A DNA stretch of 64,000 bases, taken from positions 312,175-376,174 of the forward strand of contig NZ_KB903360.1 in the NCBI RefSeq assembly GCF_000379665.1. The letters are read 5' to 3'. This document shows, piece after piece, positions 1-8,660 of the stretch. The first letter of the stretch is position 1, and each line of letters opens with the position of its first letter. The DNA comes from Butyricimonas synergistica DSM 23225 (GTDB lineage Bacteria; Bacteroidota; Bacteroidia; Bacteroidales; Marinifilaceae). A model generated the notes under the pieces. The model saw only the letters and a list, made by a program, of their open reading frames with translations, was not told the origin of the DNA and made no database searches. The position numbers were made by a program, and so were the translations under genes.

Positions 1-266
1 AACTTATCGTCGGCATACTCCGAAGGTTCGTAATCCCACTCCTGCGCCAACACGCCCAACATCCCGAAAGTCAACTCTTTCCCGTAAAGATACTCCTGTG
101 TCATAATACTATAAACACCCGCCAACGCTTCCTTGAACCCACTCTCGGAAGAATACAAATCCTTATCCTTCACCTGTGACTTCGGTTCAACATCCAACCA
201 ACTGTTGCACGACGCAAACATCAGCACGACCAAGCTAAAACACAGGTATTTCCTGTAAAAATTCAT
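1..266 (-). CDS. SusD/RagB-family surface lipoprotein, N-terminal part (runs off the left edge)
   Basis: The gene reads leftwards and is cut by the window edge; about 88 codons are visible. The product starts MNFYRKYLCF and has a hydrophobic signal ending in the lipobox FASC (Cys20), followed by NSWLDVEPKSQ, the usual start of SusD/RagB proteins. The later stretch EALAGVYSIM fits the first SusD helix. SusD proteins are outer-membrane lipoproteins that cap the partner SusC and capture the ligand. The start is 30 bp after the stop of the SusC gene, so the two are co-transcribed. An in-frame ATG four codons upstream (base 278) is an alternative start. Substrate unknown. Confidence 0.9.
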   Translation of the reverse strand, partial: MNFYRKYLCFSLVVLMFASCNSWLDVEPKSQVKDKDLYSSESGFKEALAGVYSIMTQEYLYGKELTFGMLGVLAQEWDYEPSEYADDK

Positions 267-296
267 TCTATATCTCATAATTCTGTCCTGTTATCG

Positions 297-3200
297 TTAA
301 AAAGTTGCCTGCAAACCCAGAGAATAAGTCCGGGCGAAAGGATACTCCAACCCCCGTTCCGCTTTTACCGAAGACACCCGGAACACGTCCGTCATGTAAA
401 ATGACAGCTTCATCCGCTCCACATACTTCGTTATATGCACGTGCCTCAAATCATACGACACGTTCAGCGACGCCAGCGACAATTCGTTTTGACGCTCCAC
501 GAAACGATCGGTCGGTCGGGTCGTCGTCGGCGTATCGGAAATCCGTTTGAAGAAAGTAACATCCCCCGCTTTCTTCCACGTACCCGTGAATACTCGCCTA
601 TCCACGTTATACTGCACGTCCACGTTCTCCACCCGGTCAACCAATGTTTGATTGTAATAATCAGCTCCCAGCTTATAACTGAAAGAACAATTCAGTGCAA
701 TCCCCTTGTATTCCGCATTGAAGCCGAAATTACCCTGCAACTTCGGGTTGGACTCGCCACACACCACCTGATCGTTGATATTCCACTCGTAAGTCTTCCG
801 CCCGTTTCGATCCAAGAACATTTCATTACCCGTTGCCGGATCGATACCCAGGGAACGCACCGCCCAGATGGCACTCGTGGACTGCCCCTCCTCAAAACGG
901 GTATAAGGCTTCGAGGGATTCACTCCCTCATCATCCTGTGCCTCATTCGACTTTGTCAGCGCATCCGAAATCTTCACGATCTTATTTTTATTGGAAGACA
1001 CCGAACCGAAAACCGTGAAATAAGAATCCGACTCGACATTATTATACAGCCGCCAGCTCAACGTGGCATCAAAACCCCGGTTTTGCACTTCGCCCAAATT
1101 CTCCTTAAACGTGTTGAACCCCGTGGAACCTGACAAATCAAAATCCACCAACAGATTATCCGTATTACTGATATAGTAATCGAAACGCAACGTCAATCCC
1201 TTCAGCAAACGGGCATCAAAACCGATATTAATATCCCTCGTTTGCTGCCACTTCAACTTGTCATTCGCCATTCCCATCAAGTAAGCCCCCACGATATTGT
1301 CATATTCCGCGTTCGTGAAATATCTATAAGTCGCCATCGCCTGGTAGGGATTGAAATTCTGGCTTCCAGTATACCCGATAGAAGCCCGCACCTTCAACTG
1401 ATCTAACCACTCCTGCCCGCTCAGGAAACTCTCGTAATGCATATTCCAACCGATGCCGACAGACCAGAAACTTCCCCAACGATTGTCCGCCCCGTACACC
1501 GACGAACCGCTCAATCGATAAGAAAGATCCGCCAAATACCTGTTATCGTAAGAATAGTTCACAGCCCCGACAACCCCGATCTCACGGGTCGTGGCATCAT
1601 CACCCGTCGGGACGCCGTTCTCTGCGTATTGCTTGGCAAAAGCCACGTGATCCACCTTATCGTTCAGGAACCCCCATGCCTCCATCCCGTGGTAATCGTA
1701 ACTATCCTGTTGCAAATTCCAGTTCAGATTGGCAAACAACAAATGCTTGTCCCACTGCTTGGAATAATTGAACGTGGCGTCGATCTTCAACGTCTTATTC
1801 GTCCCGTCCTTGATATAATAAGATCCTCGCTTAAAATAATTATCTCCCGTCCAATCGGCAAACTTCGTGTGATTCCCGGGGTAAAAATCTTCCCGGCTAT
1901 CCTGCTTCTGCGAGTACCCGAAACGACCGATAAACTTCAAATCTTTGTACATCTGCCATTCCACGTAAAAATTGTCGGTAACCTCCGTGTATTTCGAGAA
2001 ATTCTTTGTTCCCAAAGTAGCGTTATACAAAGGATTGTAATACACCGTAGCATCCCGCCAGTCCGCCAGCCGGAACTCACCCAGCACCCGTTTCAGATTC
2101 CCGTTCTCGTCACGGGGACTCCAGTACGGGTTCAACCTCGTGTACTCCGCAAAACTGCCGTAAGGAGAATCATTCGCTTTATTAAACGTAACGCTCAACA
2201 CGTTTCGGAACAACAAACTTTTATAGCGGTATGACAACGTGATCGCTCCCGCCACATTCTCCCGGTCGGAACCTTTCATAACCCCGGCAACCTTGTTGTA
2301 AGACACATCCACCCCGTAACGCAAGTAATCATCTCCCCCTTCCAGATACAAGGAATGCTTGTGTCCCACACCCGTCCGTAACGGCTTTGCCAGCCAATAC
2401 GTGTTCACCCCGCGGGCAATCTCCTTTTGCAACTGATTATATTCCTCCAAGCGGAATTGGTCATCCTTCGGGTAATAAGCATCATAACGCCCGGCATCCC
2501 ACTCCACCTGCAACTTCTCCGCTGCGTTACACAAGTCATAACTACTCAAATCCGGTCCGGTAATATTCAGATCGCCGGAATAAGTCACCTTCAACATTCC
2601 TTTCTCCGGCTGAACCGTTTCGATAACCACCACCCCGTTTGCCGCACGGGAACCGTAAATAGCCTTTGCCGCCGCATCCTTCAAAAGTGTCACCGAAGCC
2701 ACCCGGTTCATATCCAGGTCGAACACCTTCTCCACCGTCGCCTCGAAACCATCCAGGATAAAAAGAGACTGGTTCGGGTTGGAAGCATAATCGCCTTTCA
2801 CGTTCGGCAAGCTCGAAGCCCCGCGTATCTGCATATCCGGCATACGATTCGGGTCGGAACCGAAATCCACGCTCTCCGTCACGATAAACGAAGGGTCCAT
2901 ATTCTTCAAACTTTGCAGGATATTCTGATTTCCCAACCGTTTCAAATCCTCTCGCTTGAACGTCGTCGCCGCCCCCGTGAAACTCTCTGCCTTGCGAGTA
3001 AAGATACCGGTAACCACCACTTGTTCTATCTCCGTCACATCCGGCTCCAGCGTGATATTCAACTCCGCCTCCCCCTTATAAGTCACCTCTTTCGTCTGCA
3101 TCCCCACGAACGAAAATACCAGAACGACATCCCCCTCCAACGATATGGGCAACTTATATTTTCCATCCGCATCCGTGGCACATCCCAACGTGGTACCCTT

Positions 3201-3641
3201 CACGACAACCGTTACCCCCGGCAACGGTTCTCCCTGTGCGTCTTTCACCACCCCGGTAACCACACGAGGCTCTACCCGTGTAATCTTCTCCTTCGTCTTC
3301 TTCTTGATAATATACACGCCATCCACTTTGGAGAACTCGAATCCCGTACCCTCCAGTATCTTGCCGAGAGCCACGTCAACCGAAACCTTCACCAAGTTCA
3401 ATTCCTTGCATACCTGATCGCCCAAAAGTTGCCGGTTAAAAAGAATTTCCACCCCGGTCTGGTCTTTGAATTTGATTAAAACATGATTCAGACTTTCAGC
3501 TTTCGTGCTAAAGGTTACCAAACGTGTTGAATCCTCCGTCGCCGCACGAACCAGCGAAAAAGGAAACAACAAGAGTACCACCAACAACATTTTCCGTGAA
3601 AATACAGACTGAATATGCCTGTCAGGTGTCTTTTTTTTCAT
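297..3641 (-). CDS. SusC/RagA-family TonB-dependent transporter with STN signalling domain
   Basis: Outer-membrane TonB-dependent importer of 1114 residues. Order of domains: signal peptide (about 1-33), STN domain (about 45-113) that in this family contacts a FecR anti-sigma factor, carboxypeptidase-regulatory-like beta domain (about 127-203, with GEPLPGVTVVVKGT), a TonB-box-like QVVVTG near 207-212, plug (VSxLKDAAAxAIYGSRAANGVVVIET) and a C-terminal beta barrel ending in Phe. It lies 89 bp after fecR and 30 bp before susD, giving the order fecR-susC-susD. The STN domain together with the adjacent FecR and ECF sigma genes argues for ligand-triggered expression. The ligand cannot be read from the sequence. 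Confidence 0.95.
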   Translation of the reverse strand: MKKKTPDRHIQSVFSRKMLLVVLLLFPFSLVRAATEDSTRLVTFSTKAESLNHVLIKFKDQTGVEILFNRQLLGDQVCKELNLVKVSVDVALGKILEGTGFEFSKVDGVYIIKKKTKEKITRVEPRVVTGVVKDAQGEPLPGVTVVVKGTTLGCATDADGKYKLPISLEGDVVLVFSFVGMQTKEVTYKGEAELNITLEPDVTEIEQVVVTGIFTRKAESFTGAATTFKREDLKRLGNQNILQSLKNMDPSFIVTESVDFGSDPNRMPDMQIRGASSLPNVKGDYASNPNQSLFILDGFEATVEKVFDLDMNRVASVTLLKDAAAKAIYGSRAANGVVVIETVQPEKGMLKVTYSGDLNITGPDLSSYDLCNAAEKLQVEWDAGRYDAYYPKDDQFRLEEYNQLQKEIARGVNTYWLAKPLRTGVGHKHSLYLEGGDDYLRYGVDVSYNKVAGVMKGSDRENVAGAITLSYRYKSLLFRNVLSVTFNKANDSPYGSFAEYTRLNPYWSPRDENGNLKRVLGEFRLADWRDATVYYNPLYNATLGTKNFSKYTEVTDNFYVEWQMYKDLKFIGRFGYSQKQDSREDFYPGNHTKFADWTGDNYFKRGSYYIKDGTNKTLKIDATFNYSKQWDKHLLFANLNWNLQQDSYDYHGMEAWGFLNDKVDHVAFAKQYAENGVPTGDDATTREIGVVGAVNYSYDNRYLADLSYRLSGSSVYGADNRWGSFWSVGIGWNMHYESFLSGQEWLDQLKVRASIGYTGSQNFNPYQAMATYRYFTNAEYDNIVGAYLMGMANDKLKWQQTRDINIGFDARLLKGLTLRFDYYISNTDNLLVDFDLSGSTGFNTFKENLGEVQNRGFDATLSWRLYNNVESDSYFTVFGSVSSNKNKIVKISDALTKSNEAQDDEGVNPSKPYTRFEEGQSTSAIWAVRSLGIDPATGNEMFLDRNGRKTYEWNINDQVVCGESNPKLQGNFGFNAEYKGIALNCSFSYKLGADYYNQTLVDRVENVDVQYNVDRRVFTGTWKKAGDVTFFKRISDTPTTTRPTDRFVERQNELSLASLNVSYDLRHVHITKYVERMKLSFYMTDVFRVSSVKAERGLEYPFARTYSLGLQATF

Positions 3642-3730
3642 ACATTTGTCTTATTAATTCGTTAATATTAATGAATCTGTGGAGAATGCTATCTAAAGTT
3701 TGCCGACTACAGGATACATTCTCTACTTTT

Positions 3731-4903
3731 TTACTTTCTCATCACTTTCACCGTGTCTTTCTCCACCACAAATTTCACCTCTACCCCTTCCTCGAAAAGA
3801 CGCAACAACGTTTCGATCTTCCCGTAACGGCTTAACGTCCCCGAAAAGACCAAATCTTTCAACACTGGGTCAGCAAAGACAATCTTCACGTTGTACCACC
3901 TTTCCAGTTCCCGGGCAATCTCCTCCAACGTTTCGTTCTCGAAACAGAACTGCTTGTTCCTCCACGCGATCTCGTTATAAATCTTCACTTGTTTTATCTC
4001 CGGCTTCCCGGCTCCCTCCGTCAGGCTCAACTGATACCCCGGCTTCAACTTCAATTCCCCTATCCGGTCACTGCTGAACCCGATCACACCCTCCACCAAC
4101 GTTGCCTTCAACTGCTTCTCGTCCCGGTAACGCTTAACATTAAACTCTGTCCCGTAAACCTTCACGTTCCCCAGATCCGTTTCCACGATAAAAGGTTTCC
4201 GGTCATCCTTTGTAACCGCGAAATAAGCCTCTCCCAACAGGAAAACACGCCGCTCCTCCCCGACAAACGCCGTCGGCACCTTCAATTGGGTTTCTGAATT
4301 TAACCAGACCATCGTGCCATCGCTCAACTCCACCTGGTACTCGCCGCCCCTAGGAATCATGATTGTATTGTACGTCACCTCCGATTTCTGAAGCCCGCTA
4401 TATTTAATAACTCCCGCGTTCTTCTGCACCTCGATCCCTTCCGCCTTATAGAACATCGTGTCCGCCAACATCTCCACGTCCACCTTCTTCCCGTCCCCCA
4501 AAAGAATAATTGCCTTATTCCCACCGGGGACCGATTCTTTATTCACACTAGCCAGCCTCTCTGCCTGCTTCTCTCCCTTGTTCAAAAACAAAATCCCCCC
4601 GCCAACAACCAACAGGAAAAACAAACAGGCTGCATAACGATACGCGTGGCGAACCATTCTCTTCCGCCTCAACTCCCGTTCCTTCCGCACGTAATCATCA
4701 AACCCGGCTATCACCCTGGCTATATCCGTATCCATCTCGCACGTCGTTTCCTCTGCCGACCATACCCGCCGCACCCGCTCGTAATACTCCCGGTGCCTTT
4801 CGTCCCCCGCCAACCATTCCTGAAACACCGCCTCTTCCTCCGGCGGCAACGTCCGCCGGACTTTCCGCAGCAAAATATCCCAACTAATATGATTTCTCTC
4901 CAT
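3731..4903 (-). CDS. FecR-family anti-sigma factor
   Basis: Inner-membrane anti-sigma factor of about 390 residues. The N-terminal 85 residues are cytoplasmic and would bind the sigma factor; one membrane helix follows (YAACLFFLLVVGGGILFL). The periplasmic part carries the FecR domain (IMIPRGGEYQVELSDGTMVW, then EAYFAVTKD and FIVETDLGNVKVYGTEFNV) and a C-terminal DUF4974-like domain. I start at the ATG at base 4903 (MERNHISW); a frame extension to 4912 would need a TTG start. It is divergent from the intact ECF sigma gene at 5013 with 109 bp between the starts, and precedes susC. It should relay the SusC STN signal to a sigma factor. Confidence 0.93.
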   Translation of the reverse strand: MERNHISWDILLRKVRRTLPPEEEAVFQEWLAGDERHREYYERVRRVWSAEETTCEMDTDIARVIAGFDDYVRKERELRRKRMVRHAYRYAACLFFLLVVGGGILFLNKGEKQAERLASVNKESVPGGNKAIILLGDGKKVDVEMLADTMFYKAEGIEVQKNAGVIKYSGLQKSEVTYNTIMIPRGGEYQVELSDGTMVWLNSETQLKVPTAFVGEERRVFLLGEAYFAVTKDDRKPFIVETDLGNVKVYGTEFNVKRYRDEKQLKATLVEGVIGFSSDRIGELKLKPGYQLSLTEGAGKPEIKQVKIYNEIAWRNKQFCFENETLEEIARELERWYNVKIVFADPVLKDLVFSGTLSRYGKIETLLRLFEEGVEVKFVVEKDTVKVMRK

Positions 4904-4984
4904 AACTTTCAATTCTCAATCATTCGGTTTTGTCTATATTAACACGAGATTCGAAAATGGAGGACACGATTTTGAAAAAAAAAT

Positions 4985-4992
4985 TATCTTTG
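4985..4992 (+). promoter_or_regulatory. -7 promoter box for the divergent ECF sigma gene
   Basis: The sequence TATCTTTG fits the Bacteroidota -7 consensus TAnnTTTG. It lies 20 bp before the ATG at 5013. No TTTG is found at the usual 19-21 bp upstream spacing, so only the -7 half supports the call. Confidence 0.5.
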
Positions 4993-5012
4993 TCAAAAAT
5001 ACTCGACCTCGA

Positions 5013-5564
5013 ATGGATGAATTCATGAAAAAAGATGAACTGGGCTCCCGAATAAAAAAGCGGGATGTAAAGGCTTTTCATGAATTGTATAAAACCTCAT
5101 TCCTCCCGTTGCAGCACTACGCCATGCGTTATCTTTACGACTGGAAAGAAGCCGAAGATATGGTACAGGAAGCTTTTCTCTCCTTGTGGTCAAACCCGGA
5201 AAGGTACGATGAAAGGCAGCCCGTTTCGTATTACCTGCTCGGGATAGTGAAAAATAAATGCATGAATTACCTGAGAAACCTCGATATTCAATATAAACAT
5301 CAAGACAAAATCATTGAAGCGATATTATTCTCAAACATCGAAGACCCCGAAATCGACGAAGACATTCACGAACGGTTGAATCACATTTTGAACTTACTGC
5401 CCGACAAACAACGGGAAGTAGTATTATTACACATTGTAGAAAAAAAGAAGATTCAGGAAATAGCGGAACAAATGAATATTGCCGAAACAACCGTGAAAAC
5501 CCATTTCAAACGTGCCATGACGATCCTGAGGAATAATCTCAAATTCATTTTATTCGGGATATAA
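5013..5564 (+). CDS. ECF RNA polymerase sigma factor (sigma-70 family)
   Basis: Protein of 183 residues with the two ECF domains: sigma-2 (about 22-90, with DWKEAEDMVQEAFLSLW) for -10 recognition and core binding, and sigma-4 (about 118-176, with LPDKQREVVLLHIVEKKKIQ and the helix-turn-helix EQMNIAETTVKTHFKRAM). It is complete, unlike the sigma remnant at 5652. It is transcribed away from fecR, whereas in the two other uptake loci of this window the sigma gene lies upstream of fecR on the same strand. It is the likely partner of the FecR at 3731 and the activator of the first susCD locus. ATG codons at 5013 and 5025 are both possible starts. Confidence 0.93.
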   Translation: MDEFMKKDELGSRIKKRDVKAFHELYKTSFLPLQHYAMRYLYDWKEAEDMVQEAFLSLWSNPERYDERQPVSYYLLGIVKNKCMNYLRNLDIQYKHQDKIIEAILFSNIEDPEIDEDIHERLNHILNLLPDKQREVVLLHIVEKKKIQEIAEQMNIAETTVKTHFKRAMTILRNNLKFILFGI

Positions 5565-5651
5565 AACCTTCACCGGGAACGATACGTCAAAATCAACGTC
5601 CCCCCTACACGAGAAAAACAAAGCCCAAAAACAATATGAGAACCTATCAGA

Positions 5652-6092
5652 TTACTTGTTGAATTTCGATATAATATTCAATTCCCCCGCAATTTCTTTG
5701 TGGCTTTTTCCTTCCAGGCTTTTCGCATACACGTTCCGGCAGGCTTCGGGCAATTCTTCAAAAATCTCATTAATCAAAGCATATATCTCGGCTTTAATCA
5801 TTTGATACACGAAAGAGTCCTCCGTTTCCTCCACTTCAAAGCCTTCCATTCGTTTCTCCTGTCTTTGCTTGTCCCGCAAAAAAGTCAAACAATGGTTACG
5901 CACCATCCGGTACAAGTACGTTTTTAATTGCAGTTCATTCTCAAACTCATCCACTCTCTCCCACAATTTAACAAAAACATCTTGCAGGAGATCGCACGCC
6001 AATTCCTCATCTCCCACGTAACGCATAGCGGAATACTTTAAAGCGGCAAAATATTGCTCATATACCTCTTTAAACGTTCTCGAATCCGCCAA
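5652..6092 (-). pseudogene. Decayed ECF sigma factor gene (no ATG, missing recognition helix)
   Basis: The reading frame encodes sigma-2 (FKEVYEQYFAALKYSAMRYV, then DEELACDLLQDVFVKLWERV) and the first part of sigma-4 (PEACRNVYAKSLEGKSHKEI). It stops at ELNIISKFNK, before the DNA-recognition helix. The close relative at 14882 continues with about 36 further residues here. None of the three frames downstream restores the missing helix. The 5' end has no ATG in frame; only TTG at 6092 or ATT/ATA codons are available, and a TGA closes the frame just upstream. It sits on the minus strand upstream of fecR, the canonical place for the locus sigma gene, so it may be the original regulator, now replaced by the gene at 5013. 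Confidence 0.65.
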
Positions 6093-6152
6093 ACCTATTT
6101 TCCGCTCCGGAATGTATTTGCCATATGTTCATATAATTTTATTTCTTCAAAC

Positions 6153-6180
6153 AAAAAAGCGGTGTCGTGTACGACACCGC
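6153..6180 (-). terminator. Rho-independent terminator of the sigma-FecR-SusCD-DUF4843-PKD operon
   Basis: A near-perfect hairpin with arms GCGGTGTCGT (6159-6168) and ACGACACCGC (6171-6180) is followed, reading on the minus strand, by six T (6158-6153). It lies 39 bp after the last gene of the operon and separates that operon from the decayed sigma gene. Confidence 0.9.
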
Positions 6181-6218
6181 CTAACATCACGTAAACACAC
6201 TACTATAATCCCTTTAAA

Positions 6219-7883
6219 TCAATAGTAATATAACACGACAGCTCCCCCATCAAAATTTTTATTTACCCAATAATGTTTCTGTATCTCCCCGGGTTTCTGC
6301 GGATCGTCATACAACTTTAGAACCCTAAAATCCCCATTGTCAAAAATAGCTCCAAATACACGCCCGTTAAAATATCGTTGGGCTGCATTTTCCCCGTCGC
6401 CCCTCCAGGTTGTCGTGATAACAAAATCTTTCATATTCCCCTCTTCCGTGAATTCATGTATTTTTGAAATAGCGGTACCTTGCATACTCATCGAATACAG
6501 GGCATTACCAGCCCCGACATACATAAAGTCATTATAACGCTTATCCATCGCAATTTTCACGAGCCCGTGCCCTTGTTCTATTAACCTTGCCGCATCGGCA
6601 GGCAATTTCAAATTAGAAACAGCCGTATAACTTACCGAATGCTCTGCCGTATACAAAATCGTATTTATTCCGAATGTTTGTATATAAAAATCTGAACCAT
6701 CCTTATAGATAATATAAATATTTTCATTCAGAAAACTCTCATGAAAAAGAATCGCGTAGATCTCTTTATCAAAATCAGCAAGAGGTATAAAACCAGCAGG
6801 CAGATTAGCTATATTACTCGGACGAGATAAATCGTGAACCGCATAATAATCCAAACTTTGGTAATATCCGTCTGAAGCCGTGAGTGCAAGAAAACGTTTT
6901 CTTTCCTTTTCATAAATAATTGCTAAATTTCCTTTTGCAGTCACATATTTAGCATTAATCTCTTCAGAGCCTTTATCTGGCACATCATAAGGATCATCAA
7001 AAACCAATGGTTCAAGAATAAAGCGCCCCGTGTTCGGATTTCCCGCATCATAATTCACTCGCGTATATATTTTCCCTGATTCATCCAATACCAAAGAGAG
7101 GGCTCCGACACTTTCAAAATTAACCGGGACCAAATTAACCGGTTCTCCCACGAACTCATCTTTCATGGACACGATTCTTTTCATATCCTCAGAATTCACG
7201 GAAACGGATTTCCGCCAGTCCCGGTCTAAGATTTGCAAAGCATTATATCGATCATCAGGATTCGGAGCCAGTCCCGAAACGCGAGATACCTTCACGGGAT
7301 TTTGTCCCAACTCTTCCCCGTCATTATAAAGAGGGTACACGTTTTCATGCGGGATATATTCCGTGACCGAGAAATTGGAATAAAGCCTTCCATCAAGCAC
7401 CACGTTTTTCTTCTCCCAATAACGTTCTACAAAATCCATTTGGATGACGCCGTTACTTTTGCCCAGCACAACGATCCCGGTACTAAAAGGTCGACGTATT
7501 TCTACCAGAAAACCATAAATAGTGGCATTACCCGCATTTTTCCGGTAAATAAATAACTGCCCGTTTCCTTCTTCCGTGAATACATGCCGCAAATTTTGCT
7601 CCGTGGAAATCACTTTACCATCCATCCGCCACTCGTAAGCCAATTCATCATCCCCATCGTATTTCACCTCAAGGTCTAATTGCAATTCATCACCCGCGGT
7701 CACCTTGAATCGGGCACCTATTGCATTTTCGTGAAGATAAAACCTTTCTTGATCCTCTATATTTGTTATTATCACGGAATCAGGCAATACAATATCTTTA
7801 TAATCCAAATTTGTTTTGTCATCCATGCAACCGGTTAATAAAATATAGCCTAAGAAGCATATCATTAAAATCTTATTTCTCAT
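6219..7883 (-). CDS. PKD-like family surface lipoprotein of a SusCD locus
   Basis: Lipoprotein of 554 residues with lipobox LLTGC (Cys19). Residues about 30-130 form a beta-rich, PKD-like module (DLEVKYDGDDELAYEWRMDG); the rest has repeating strand-turn segments that suggest a beta propeller. It resembles the PKD-like family lipoproteins commonly encoded after SusC, SusD and DUF4843 genes in Bacteroidales. It is the last gene of the operon, 50 bp after the DUF4843 gene and followed by a terminator. It probably sits on the outer surface as a ligand-binding accessory of the transporter. No catalytic motif is visible. The family call rests on gene context and general look. Confidence 0.78.
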   Translation of the reverse strand: MRNKILMICFLGYILLTGCMDDKTNLDYKDIVLPDSVIITNIEDQERFYLHENAIGARFKVTAGDELQLDLEVKYDGDDELAYEWRMDGKVISTEQNLRHVFTEEGNGQLFIYRKNAGNATIYGFLVEIRRPFSTGIVVLGKSNGVIQMDFVERYWEKKNVVLDGRLYSNFSVTEYIPHENVYPLYNDGEELGQNPVKVSRVSGLAPNPDDRYNALQILDRDWRKSVSVNSEDMKRIVSMKDEFVGEPVNLVPVNFESVGALSLVLDESGKIYTRVNYDAGNPNTGRFILEPLVFDDPYDVPDKGSEEINAKYVTAKGNLAIIYEKERKRFLALTASDGYYQSLDYYAVHDLSRPSNIANLPAGFIPLADFDKEIYAILFHESFLNENIYIIYKDGSDFYIQTFGINTILYTAEHSVSYTAVSNLKLPADAARLIEQGHGLVKIAMDKRYNDFMYVGAGNALYSMSMQGTAISKIHEFTEEGNMKDFVITTTWRGDGENAAQRYFNGRVFGAIFDNGDFRVLKLYDDPQKPGEIQKHYWVNKNFDGGAVVLYYY

Positions 7884-7933
7884 AACCTATCTTTTTGGTT
7901 CATTACAATACATATTTCTTAGTTCTATAAAAA

Positions 7934-8644
7934 TCATCCTGTAATCGTAACAGACATTACACGCCCATCCGTTTCGAATCTGGGTGTTTTTTCCAACGCT
8001 CTTTTAAACATGATAGCATAAAATCTCTTTTCCGAAGGATCCAAAGTCCCGAAATCACGAATGCCTGTTTCTTTTACGAATTCATCATATTTCTCTTTAG
8101 AATAATCGCCCAAATAAGCCTTTGCGATATCATCAGTCCACCATTCGGGTTGCGAGAAAATATCCGACACCGTAATCTCTACAAACAAAGAATCTGCCAT
8201 ATAAACTTGAAAATCCGAACTAGGCACTAATTGTAATCTCAAGATTTTACTCCTTTCTTTTAATATAGCCTTCCGCTGTAATTTCACACGCATCGTGTCA
8301 ACAAAATCCCCATCCGGTTGAAACGCTTGTTCTGTTTCCAAAATAAAACAATCTTCCGGGAGTGTCGTTTTTTCTTTATCCACGTTGACAGCAAAATGCA
8401 ACGTTTCGGTCAAATTGTAGCCCCGGAATTCAACTGGCACGGAAATAATTTTTTCCATGGTATTATCATTCTCGTACGCAAAATTGCACTCGATTTTATA
8501 GTAATCCTCACCGGCTTCATTCCCGAACATAAACTTGATAAACCTTTCGGGAATGAACATTTCCGGTTTCTCCTCTTGGCACCCGTAAAACGCCAAGCAA
8601 CCTAGTAAAATAAGTAAAAATATGATTCGCATAATTATCTGCAT
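7934..8644 (-). CDS. DUF4843-type lipoprotein of a SusCD locus
   Basis: Protein of 236 residues (232 if the in-frame ATG at 8632 is used, which gives the cleaner signal MRIIFLLILLG). The lipobox is AFYGC. The body has the pattern of DUF4843 lipoproteins: beta-rich, with a VPVEFRGYNLTE-like segment in the first half and SKILRLQLVPSSDF near the middle, then a C-terminal helical part with EWWTDDIAKAYLGDYS. It lies 16 bp after susD and 50 bp before the PKD-like gene. It probably is a periplasmic- or surface-anchored accessory of the SusC/SusD complex; the molecular role of the family is unknown to me. Confidence 0.82.
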   Translation of the reverse strand: MQIIMRIIFLLILLGCLAFYGCQEEKPEMFIPERFIKFMFGNEAGEDYYKIECNFAYENDNTMEKIISVPVEFRGYNLTETLHFAVNVDKEKTTLPEDCFILETEQAFQPDGDFVDTMRVKLQRKAILKERSKILRLQLVPSSDFQVYMADSLFVEITVSDIFSQPEWWTDDIAKAYLGDYSKEKYDEFVKETGIRDFGTLDPSEKRFYAIMFKRALEKTPRFETDGRVMSVTITG

Positions 8645-8660
8645 TTATATTACACATCAT

